Shown here: positions 1 through 5,039 of the stretch, piece by piece
Layout: each line of letters starts with the position of its first letter
How positions within the stretch are numbered: position 1 is the stretch's first letter
Assembly: GCA_030635485.1 (NCBI GenBank)
Contig: DAOVYS010000185.1
Location: forward strand, 1 to 5,700
Length of the DNA: 5,700 nucleotides
Direction of reading: 5' to 3'
From: Pseudomonadota bacterium
Lineage (GTDB): Bacteria; Desulfobacterota; Desulfobulbia; Desulfobulbales; DAOVYS01
Notes under the pieces: generated by a model
What the model was told of the DNA's origin: nothing
Seen by the model: the letters and a program-made list of their open reading frames with translations, nothing else
Databases searched by the model: none
Made by a program: the position numbers and the translations under genes

Positions 1-624
1 GCGAACCTTAAAAGAGATTTTGAGGTAACGCAGGTGGCTGACCTGCGAATGATCACAGATAAAGACCGTTGTCCGGAATGCAGCGGAGAACTCGGATTGA
101 CACGCGGAATCGAGGTCGGCCACATTTTCAAACTCGGCACAAGTTACAGCGAGGCGTTAAAGGCCGTATTCCTCGACGACCATGGACGAGAAACCCCCTT
201 TATAATGGGCTGTTACGGCATAGGAGTGAGCCGGACGGTGGCCGCTGCCATAGAACAGAACCACGACAAGGACGGCATAAAATTCCCGCTGCCCATTGCG
301 CCGTTTCAGGTGATCGTCTTAAACCTCTCCACCAGAGATGAAAAAATCACCAAGGCGGCTGAAACCCTTTATGAAGATCTCAAAAAGGAATCAGTGGAAA
401 CGCTTCTTGACGACCGGGATGAACGTCCGGGAATCAAGTTCAAGGATGCCGACCTGATCGGCATCCCATACAGGATAACCGTAGGCAGAAATTTTGCCGA
501 AAAAGACCTTGTCGAAATAAAAAAGAGAGCTGACGGAGAGAGCATCGACCTTCCACTAGATGAAGCTGTATCCGGATTGTCCAAAATGATCGGGGATGAA
601 CTGAAAGTCCATCACAGATCCTAA
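1..624 (+). CDS. proS: Prolyl-tRNA synthetase, C-terminal part (5' end outside window)
   Basis: Class II aminoacyl-tRNA synthetase that attaches proline to tRNA-Pro in the cytoplasm. The frame is open from base 1, so about 207 C-terminal codons of a family that is usually near 570 residues are visible. The first part carries the bacterial-type stretch after the editing insertion, with a CPEC pair and RGIEVGHIFKLGTSYSEAL. It is followed by class II motif 3, GCYGIGVSR (208-234), whose Arg belongs to the ATP site. From about base 290 (PIAPFQVIVL) to the end lies the alpha/beta anticodon-binding domain, with DDRDERPGIKFKDADLIGIP and RITVGR as typical family strings. The usual GIIWP before the anticodon domain reads GIKFP here, a mild variation. 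The gene ends in TAA only 27 bases before the preferred relA start, in the same reading frame, so the two are probably co-transcribed. Identity is very secure; the N-terminal catalytic part cannot be judged. Confidence 0.97.
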   Translation, partial: ANLKRDFEVTQVADLRMITDKDRCPECSGELGLTRGIEVGHIFKLGTSYSEALKAVFLDDHGRETPFIMGCYGIGVSRTVAAAIEQNHDKDGIKFPLPIAPFQVIVLNLSTRDEKITKAAETLYEDLKKESVETLLDDRDERPGIKFKDADLIGIPYRITVGRNFAEKDLVEIKKRADGESIDLPLDEAVSGLSKMIGDELKVHHRS

Positions 625-629
625 CCGCA

Positions 630-635
630 GCGGAG
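630..635 (+). promoter_or_regulatory. Weak ribosome-binding site for relA, badly placed for either start
   Basis: GCGGAG is the only purine-rich site between the proS stop (622-624) and relA. It lies 16 bases before ATG 652, which is longer than usual, and 1 base before the alternative TTG 637, which is too close. Family alignment favours ATG 652. Initiation may depend partly on ribosomes finishing proS just upstream (inference). Confidence 0.35.
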
Positions 636-651
636 TTTGACAAGACCCTTC

Positions 652-2826
652 ATGCAGACAATAACCGACCTTATAGAACATGCCGGGAAGCACATAACCG
701 ACGTGGACCTTGCCCCGCTGCAAAAGGCCTACGACTATGCCGCCAAGATTTATGCGGACAAGACCCTCTACTATACCAGACGACCCTATATCTCGCACCC
801 TCTGGCAGTCTCGTACATTCTCACAAATATGCAGCTCGACCTTCCAACACTGATGGCCGGTCTGCTGCATGGTGTTCTCAAAGAACCCACCACTTCATCG
901 GAACAGGAACTGCAGGAATTGTTCGGCAAGGATGTGGCCACAATCGTATGCGGCACATCGAGAATCACCAATGTGAAGTTCAACAGCGCAATAGCCTATC
1001 AAGCCGAAAACATCAGAAAGATGCTGCTGGCAATGTCATCCGACATCCGCGTTCTGCTCGTCAAACTGGCTGATCGTCTGCATGACATGCAGTCTCTAAA
1101 ACACGTCCCAACTATCCTGCAAAAGGAGATCGCAAGGGAAACCCTGGATCTGTATGCGCCTCTTGCAAGCCGCCTCGGCATCGATTGGATGAAACGGGAA
1201 TTGGAGGATCTGGCCTTTGCCTACCTCCATCCGGAAGAATATGCCGACCTGACCACGCGGATCAAGACCACAATGCGTGACCGCACGCTTTACGTGGAAG
1301 AGGTAAAAAAGCTGCTCTATAAGCATCTGGCAAAATACAGTCTCACATCCTGCCGGATTCTCGGCAGACCGAAACACCTATTCAGCATCTACAGAAAACT
1401 TATCGCACAGGACATACCCTTAGACAAGGTTTACGACAAGGTCGCATTTAGAATTATCGTAAATGACATTAGTGAATGCTATGAAGCGCTGGGCGTGGTC
1501 CATTCCCTGTGGGGGCCGGTTGACGGACGATTTAAGGATTTCATCAATAAGCCAAAGGCCAATATGTACCAATCCCTTCATACTTCGGTAGTAGGCCCGC
1601 ACGGCGAATTCATGGAAATTCAGATCCGAACAAAGGAAATGGACAAGATCGCCAAGGAGGGTATTGCGGCGCATTGGGCTTACAAGGAAAAGACGGCTGT
1701 CTCAAAAAAGGATGCCAGGCTCTTTAAGTGGCTGAAACAATTGGTCCATTGGTTGCAAGAGCTTAAAGACCCCAAGGAATTCCTCGATGCGGTCAAAGGT
1801 GAATTGAACCACGCTGAAATCTACGTCCTTACTCCGGCAGGCGAGGTAAAGGAATTCCCCAAAGGCAGCACACCGCTTGATTTCGCCTATTCCATCCACA
1901 CGGAGGTGGGAAATCGATGCACCGGCGCCAAGGTGAACGACCGAATCGTGCCATTGAAATACAAGCTGAAAAACGGTGACCTTTTAAAAATTATCACCTC
2001 TCCCAGCCAGAAACCAAACCGCGGATGGCTCTCCATGGTCAAGACCAGCCGCGCTAAAACCAGAATACGTCAATGGCTGAACAGAGATAAACAGGAAAGC
2101 AGCCTGGTTGTCGGTCATGAGATAGTTGAAAAGGAACTCAAGAAACACGGCCTGAGTGTGAAACGGATCCTCAAGGCAGGACAGTTTAAAGGTATTCTTA
2201 ACACACTGTCCTGCAATTCCTTAAACGACCTGATTATTAAACTGGGTTCCGGAAAAATTACAGCCAAGGCCTTTTCAAAGGCGCTCAGACATGAAAACAT
2301 CCTTAAAGACGAGCAGCCATTGGTCGATGAATCGACAATTGCCAAGGATCTTGAACCAATCAGAAAAAAAGGCGGTGCCGCGCCGCAAAAGAGCCAGGGC
2401 ATCAAGATAGACGGCATCGATAACGTACTGACCAGAATCAGCAACTGCTGCATGCCGGTGCCTGGGGATGATGTAATGGGATTTATAACTGCCGGCCGGG
2501 GCATATCCATCCACAAGGTCAGCTGTCCCAATTTTCAGGCCACTGACCCGCAAAGACGGATTGAAATAGAGTGGGGAAACGACACAGAAGCCACGCACCG
2601 GGCTCAGATCCAAATTATAGCCGGTGACCAGAAGGGATTCCTGGCCACTCTCAGCAATACTATTACGTTAAATAACGCAAATATAGTGAACGTAACCGCT
2701 CACACATCCGCATCAAAAATTGCCGTACTAAATATGGTCGTGGAGGTCAAGGACCTGAGCCACATCTCCACACTGCTCAGGAAAATCAGAGAGATTGACG
2801 GGGTCATGGAAGCAAGAAGGAGGTAA
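652..2826 (+). CDS. relA: RelA/SpoT family (p)ppGpp synthetase with degenerate hydrolase domain
   Basis: Long RelA/SpoT homologue, 724 residues from ATG 652, that makes the stringent-response alarmone (p)ppGpp from ATP and GDP/GTP on or near ribosomes. Domains in order: HD hydrolase-type domain (about 20-175), synthetase (about 225-345), TGS (about 387-450), helical region, zinc-finger-like segment with Cys-Cys at 599-600, and ACT domain (about 650-724). The synthetase keeps GRPKH (238-242), Asp262, RFKD (293-296), YQSLHT from Tyr306, EIQIRT from Glu322 and AAHW. The HD domain keeps His49, His73 and Asp141, but the family HDxxED reads HGVLKE (73-78), HN reads HD (144-145), and the Arg after GQT is Leu39. 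Hydrolysis is therefore probably lost. ATG 652 aligns with the usual family N-terminus; an in-frame TTG at 637 would add five residues. The gene probably sits in an operon behind proS. The family is certain; the synthetase-only activity is inferred. Confidence 0.96.
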   Translation: MQTITDLIEHAGKHITDVDLAPLQKAYDYAAKIYADKTLYYTRRPYISHPLAVSYILTNMQLDLPTLMAGLLHGVLKEPTTSSEQELQELFGKDVATIVCGTSRITNVKFNSAIAYQAENIRKMLLAMSSDIRVLLVKLADRLHDMQSLKHVPTILQKEIARETLDLYAPLASRLGIDWMKRELEDLAFAYLHPEEYADLTTRIKTTMRDRTLYVEEVKKLLYKHLAKYSLTSCRILGRPKHLFSIYRKLIAQDIPLDKVYDKVAFRIIVNDISECYEALGVVHSLWGPVDGRFKDFINKPKANMYQSLHTSVVGPHGEFMEIQIRTKEMDKIAKEGIAAHWAYKEKTAVSKKDARLFKWLKQLVHWLQELKDPKEFLDAVKGELNHAEIYVLTPAGEVKEFPKGSTPLDFAYSIHTEVGNRCTGAKVNDRIVPLKYKLKNGDLLKIITSPSQKPNRGWLSMVKTSRAKTRIRQWLNRDKQESSLVVGHEIVEKELKKHGLSVKRILKAGQFKGILNTLSCNSLNDLIIKLGSGKITAKAFSKALRHENILKDEQPLVDESTIAKDLEPIRKKGGAAPQKSQGIKIDGIDNVLTRISNCCMPVPGDDVMGFITAGRGISIHKVSCPNFQATDPQRRIEIEWGNDTEATHRAQIQIIAGDQKGFLATLSNTITLNNANIVNVTAHTSASKIAVLNMVVEVKDLSHISTLLRKIREIDGVMEARRR

Positions 2827-2900
2827 CCGGAGCCTAACCGGTGTCCGTTCGGGAATGTAACATTTTCAGACGAGGGGCTGGGGGGCGGCACAACCTGTAA

Positions 2901-2924
2901 GCGGTCACAGGCGCAGCAGATACA
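2901..2924 (+). repeat. Copy A of a short degenerate intergenic repeat
   Basis: The first 18 bases (2901-2918) match 16 of 18 bases of 3623-3640 in the same orientation, differing at two positions. A third, weaker copy lies inverted at 3001-3024. All three are outside coding sequence. The copies are short, so chance resemblance is not excluded. Confidence 0.25.
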
Positions 2925-2946
2925 CCACGCAAGGGGTCTAAAGGCA

Positions 2947-2998
2947 TGATCAGTCCAATCCGCCATAGCTTATAAAACTATGCTGGTTGGACTGATCA
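2947..2998. repeat. Long imperfect hairpin between convergent relA and rpmB
   Basis: Perfect 12-base inverted arms TGATCAGTCCAA (2947-2958) and TTGGACTGATCA (2987-2998) enclose an inner stem CATAG/CTATG (2964-2968 with 2978-2982). Two C:G pairs and a G:U pair lie between the stems, and the loop is 9 bases and A/T-rich. It lies 120 bases past the relA stop and 33 bases past the rpmB stop. It could end transcripts from both sides or protect their 3' ends, although neither strand has the long T-run of a standard intrinsic terminator. It could equally be a member of a dispersed palindromic repeat family. Confidence 0.6.
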
Positions 2999-3000
2999 CA

Positions 3001-3024
3001 CACAGATGCGGTGTCTGTGGCCGG
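3001..3024 (-). repeat. Copy B of the short degenerate repeat, with a small hairpin
   Basis: Read on the minus strand, this segment matches about 17 of 21 bases of the copy at 3621-3646, including an uninterrupted CCGCATCTGT. It also contains CACAGA (3001-3006) and TCTGTG (3014-3019), a 6-base stem with a 7-base loop, just after the rpmB stop. No T-run follows on the minus strand, so it is at best a weak 3'-end structure for rpmB. Confidence 0.25.
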
Positions 3025-3031
3025 CTTTTAA

Positions 3032-3226
3032 TCAGGCAGGCTTAGCCACAGCGCCTGAACGAATACAGCTGGTACACACGCGTACGTGTTTTGAATTGCC
3101 GCCTCCCGTGGCCATCCTTACCCTCTGCAGATTAGGCAGCCACCGGCGCCGGGTCTTGTTGTGGGCATGGCTGACATTATTTCCGGTTGCCGGTCCCTTA
3201 CCACATATTGCACATACTTTTGACAT
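3032..3226 (-). CDS. rpmB: 50S ribosomal protein L28
   Basis: Ribosomal protein L28 (bL28), a small basic component of the large ribosomal subunit. The 64 residues are full length for the family. The start MSKVCAICGKGPATGNNVSH followed by AHNKTRRRWLPNLQ is the L28 signature. Cysteines at 5, 8, 51 and 54 form the two CxxC pairs of the zinc-binding (C+) form of L28. The start is well supported: minus-strand TAAGGAG (plus positions 3234-3240) lies 7 bases before the ATG. The gene is alone on its strand, converging on relA and diverging from resB, so it probably has its own promoter (see 3325-3353) and leader. The C-terminal tail is short and basic (SGAVAKPA). The plus-strand reading frame over the same bases is a shadow. 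Confidence 0.97.
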   Translation of the reverse strand: MSKVCAICGKGPATGNNVSHAHNKTRRRWLPNLQRVRMATGGGNSKHVRVCTSCIRSGAVAKPA

Positions 3227-3251
3227 GATATGACTCCTTATACCTTAAAGA

Positions 3252-3284
3252 ACTACTCATCCGGTAAAACCGGCATTGAGTAGT
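3252..3284 (-). promoter_or_regulatory. Hairpin in the rpmB 5' leader
   Basis: Arms ACTACTCA (3252-3259) and TGAGTAGT (3277-3284) pair over 8 bases. Inside them CCGGT (3261-3265) and ACCGG (3269-3273) pair over 5 bases around a 3-base loop, with a 1-by-3 internal loop between the stems. In the rpmB transcript it lies 11 bases before the ribosome-binding site. It has no T-run on the minus strand, so it is not a terminator there. A role in translational control or mRNA stability is inferred. Confidence 0.5.
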
Positions 3285-3324
3285 ATCCGACTTTTTCACA
3301 AAAATTTTTTTTAGGGGACCAAGA

Positions 3325-3353
3325 TATATACATCTTACTCTTAATGGTGGCAA
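3325..3353 (-). promoter_or_regulatory. Predicted sigma-70-type promoter of rpmB
   Basis: On the minus strand TTGCCA (-35, plus positions 3348-3353) and TATATA (-10, 3325-3330) are separated by 17 bases. An A-rich stretch directly upstream of the -35 (3355-3370 on the plus strand) resembles an UP element, which suits a strongly expressed ribosomal gene. Transcription would start near 3318 and give a leader of about 90 bases. Confidence 0.5.
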
Positions 3354-3363
3354 GTTTTTTTAC

Positions 3364-3399
3364 AAAAAAAGTAAAAGTTCGCCGGTGGTGAACTTTTAC
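3364..3399 (-). terminator. Rho-independent terminator, minus strand
   Basis: A perfect 10-base stem, GTAAAAGTTC (3371-3380) with GAACTTTTAC (3390-3399), has a 9-base loop and is followed on the minus strand by seven T residues (A-run at 3364-3370). It lies just upstream of the rpmB promoter. It would therefore stop minus-strand transcripts that begin to its right, insulating rpmB, or end a small RNA starting in 3400-3520. On the plus strand no T-run follows it. Confidence 0.7.
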
Positions 3400-3485
3400 T
3401 TCCAGGATGTGTCACACACATAGTCCATAGTCCTGATCAACTATTACAAAAAAAAGAATATCTGTGCCTTTTGCCATACGGAATA

Positions 3486-3510
3486 GGAGCTATAGCTCCC
3501 CCTTTTTTTT
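3486..3510 (+). terminator. Possible rho-independent terminator, plus strand
   Basis: The perfect palindrome GGAGCTATAGCTCC (3486-3499) gives a 5-base GC-rich stem with loop TATA. Three C residues and then eight T residues (3503-3510) follow. The stem is short and the C spacer is atypical, so termination may be weak. An A8 run at 3448-3455 could also pair with the T-run. It would stop plus-strand read-through from the proS-relA side just before the resB promoter. Confidence 0.45.
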
Positions 3511-3511
3511 A

Positions 3512-3541
3512 TTGACACCCCGTCTGATAGCGTGGTAGCAA
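3512..3541 (+). promoter_or_regulatory. Possible promoter of resB-ccsA
   Basis: A consensus -35 TTGACA (3512-3517) is followed after 18 bases by TAGCAA (3536-3541), a poor -10, preceded by an extended TGG (3533-3535). The site begins right after the plus-strand T-run. Transcription starting near 3548 would leave an untranslated leader of about 137 bases before resB. Confidence 0.4.
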
Positions 3542-3571
3542 TGCCTGTTCCGATATCACCGTCAGTTAACC

Positions 3572-3603
3572 CGATCATGGGTCCGACAAAAGTCGCCGGA
3601 TCG
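3572..3603 (+). promoter_or_regulatory. Stem-loop in the putative resB leader
   Basis: Outer arms CGATC (3572-3576) and GATCG (3599-3603) and inner arms CGAC (3584-3587) and GTCG (3592-3595) around an AAAA loop form an interrupted hairpin. A small GCAA/TTGC stem (3603-3606 with 3612-3615) abuts it and shares base 3603, so the two compete at that position. The segment does not match a riboswitch class that I can recognise. Regulatory function is only a possibility. Confidence 0.25.
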
Positions 3604-3620
3604 CAAACCAGTTGCCACGT

Positions 3621-3646
3621 CAGCGGTCACATGCGCCGCATCTGTA
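3621..3646 (+). repeat. Copy C of the short degenerate repeat
   Basis: Bases 3623-3640 match 2901-2918 at 16 of 18 positions in the same orientation. The segment also resembles 3001-3024 inverted. It overlaps the 10-base palindrome TCTGTACAGA (3641-3650) in the putative resB leader. Confidence 0.25.
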
Positions 3647-3684
3647 CAGACTCATGGCAGGAGTAAATACAAAAGTCTATCGGT

Positions 3685-5031
3685 ATGAAAAAAGAAAAGA
3701 ATACAATCTGGCTCTTTTTTTCCTCAGTCAAACTGGCTCTGTTCACTTTGATCATTCTGGCCATTGCCTCCATCATCGGCACGGTCATTCAACAGAATCA
3801 ATCTCCCGAATTTTATGTCAAGCAATTCGGTTCCAGTACAGCAAAACTATTCCAAATACTGGATATTCCCCACATGTACGACTCCTGGTGGTTCATATCC
3901 CTTCTGGTACTCCTCAGCCTGAACCTGATAGTCTGTACACTTGACCGTTTCCCTTTCCTGTGGAGGATGGCAACCCGGGACAACCTTGCAACGCCCTATG
4001 AAACACTGAAAAAAATGGTCTTTAAAAAGACTTTCTTTACCAAATCGTCCCCGAGCGAGATCGCCGACACCGTGGACTCGATTATGGAAGACAGCGGATG
4101 GCTGCCTGAAAAAACGTACAGTAAAAAAGACGGGACCCTATTTTTTTCTCAAAAAGGCCGCTGGACCAGACTGGGTCTGATTGCGATACATGTAAGCATC
4201 CTGGTAATCTTTATGGGCGCAATGATCGGTAAAATCCTGGGATACAAAGGCGGCCTGATGCTTCCGGAGACAAACACATCAGACCACATTTACCAATACG
4301 GCACGAACAAGAAACTGCCGCTCGGTTTCGAGATTCGATGCGACCATTTTCAGATATCCTATTATGACAATGGTTCTCCAAAGGAGTACCGGTCGGAGCT
4401 GACCATCCTTGAAAATGGTCAGGAGGTCAAAAAGACCTCGATTGTGGTCAACGATCCTCTGAACTACCGTGGATTTACTTTTTACCAGTCCAACTTTCAA
4501 GCGATTGAGGGTCAGTTCACGGCCCACATCCGGAATGAAAAGACAAATTCAGAACTGACTTTCCGTTTGCGGGCCGGCAAGGAAACAGCCTGGGAATCCG
4601 AAGGCATTACTTTTGGCATCATCAATATGATGGGGCCTATGATGGGAGGGAAATACAGGTATAAAATCTGGTTCTCGGACAACAAGGCCGAGTCTGTCGA
4701 ATTCTGGATAGACGGAAGCGCCACGGCAAGAATTGAAAGACCGGACACCTCATATTCTTTCACTGTAAAACAGCGCTATGCAACCGGGTTGCAGATCGCA
4801 AAAGATCCGGGAGTATGGTGGGTCTACACCGGCTGCTTCATGATGCTGGCAGGCCTCTACATCGTCTTCTTCCTTTCCCACCGCAGGGTATGGGTACATA
4901 TTGGAAAGGACGGTGAACAGACCAGAATCCTGGTCTGCGGATCCGTGAATAAAAATAAAATCGATTTTGAAAAAAACTTCCAAAAATTGATCGAACAATT
5001 CGAGCAGAGTGATAATCTGAATCTTTCCTAA
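3685..5031 (+). CDS. resB: Cytochrome c biogenesis protein ResB (Ccs1), System II
   Basis: Membrane subunit of the System II cytochrome c synthase. With CcsA it takes heme across the cytoplasmic membrane and joins it to the CxxCH motif of apocytochromes c on the outer face. The 448 residues show the ResB plan: transmembrane segments at about 14-35, 67-87, 162-183 and 377-397, with a large extracytoplasmic domain (about 190-375) between the third and fourth. Family-typical strings are DSWWF before segment 2, NDPLNYRGFTFYQSNF (256-271) and DPGVWWVYTG at segment 4. His63 and His169 are candidates for the conserved heme-associated histidine; I cannot say which. An in-frame TAA at 3664 leaves ATG 3685 as the first standard start. 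AGGAG (3659-3663) is 21 bases away, so the ribosome-binding site is poor. The stop is 8 bases before ccsA, so the two form an operon. Confidence 0.95.
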   Translation: MKKEKNTIWLFFSSVKLALFTLIILAIASIIGTVIQQNQSPEFYVKQFGSSTAKLFQILDIPHMYDSWWFISLLVLLSLNLIVCTLDRFPFLWRMATRDNLATPYETLKKMVFKKTFFTKSSPSEIADTVDSIMEDSGWLPEKTYSKKDGTLFFSQKGRWTRLGLIAIHVSILVIFMGAMIGKILGYKGGLMLPETNTSDHIYQYGTNKKLPLGFEIRCDHFQISYYDNGSPKEYRSELTILENGQEVKKTSIVVNDPLNYRGFTFYQSNFQAIEGQFTAHIRNEKTNSELTFRLRAGKETAWESEGITFGIINMMGPMMGGKYRYKIWFSDNKAESVEFWIDGSATARIERPDTSYSFTVKQRYATGLQIAKDPGVWWVYTGCFMMLAGLYIVFFLSHRRVWVHIGKDGEQTRILVCGSVNKNKIDFEKNFQKLIEQFEQSDNLNLS

Positions 5032-5039
5032 GGACCAAC

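Larger units (their letters stand above)
3227..3684. other. Non-coding region between divergent rpmB and resB
   Basis: This 458-base stretch has no convincing gene on either strand. It is rich in A and T runs on the rpmB side (3292-3370) and again at 3448-3510, and it becomes GC-richer towards resB. From left to right it holds the rpmB ribosome-binding site, a leader hairpin, an rpmB promoter, a minus-strand terminator, an unexplained 86-base segment (3400-3485), a plus-strand hairpin with a T-run, a promoter-like sequence and a structured leader before resB. Confidence 0.7.

Noticed and set aside
2115..2613. Overlapping minus-strand reading frames of 112 and 138 codons.
   Set aside because: They are antisense to the C-terminal half of relA, which encodes recognisable zinc-finger-like and ACT segments; no ribosome-binding site or family motif was seen.
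2854..2864. AATGTaACATT after relA as a terminator.
   Set aside because: The stem is only five mostly A:T pairs with a one-base loop, which cannot form a stable hairpin, and no long T-run follows.
3006..3233. Plus-strand reading frame of about 75 codons.
   Set aside because: It lies almost exactly antisense to rpmB, whose product is unmistakable L28; the plus-strand protein shows no recognisable family.
3253..3276. Minus-strand ATG with seven codons and a stop inside the rpmB leader hairpin, a possible leader peptide.
   Set aside because: There is no ribosome-binding site before it, the frame is only eight codons long, and its bases are explained by the hairpin arms.
3434..3440. TGATCAA as half of an FNR/CRP-type operator, which would fit control of cytochrome maturation.
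   Set aside because: The other half-site at the required spacing is absent, and it lies more than 70 bases before the putative resB -35.
3580..3640. Vague similarity to a cyclic di-GMP or cGAMP riboswitch (GGATCGCAAACC).
   Set aside because: The conserved GACGCAAAGC core, the GAAA tetraloop and its receptor are not present in either orientation.
3612..3944. Plus-strand reading frame of about 110 codons starting before resB.
   Set aside because: It overlaps the resB start in another frame, while resB shows clear family motifs from its first membrane segment.
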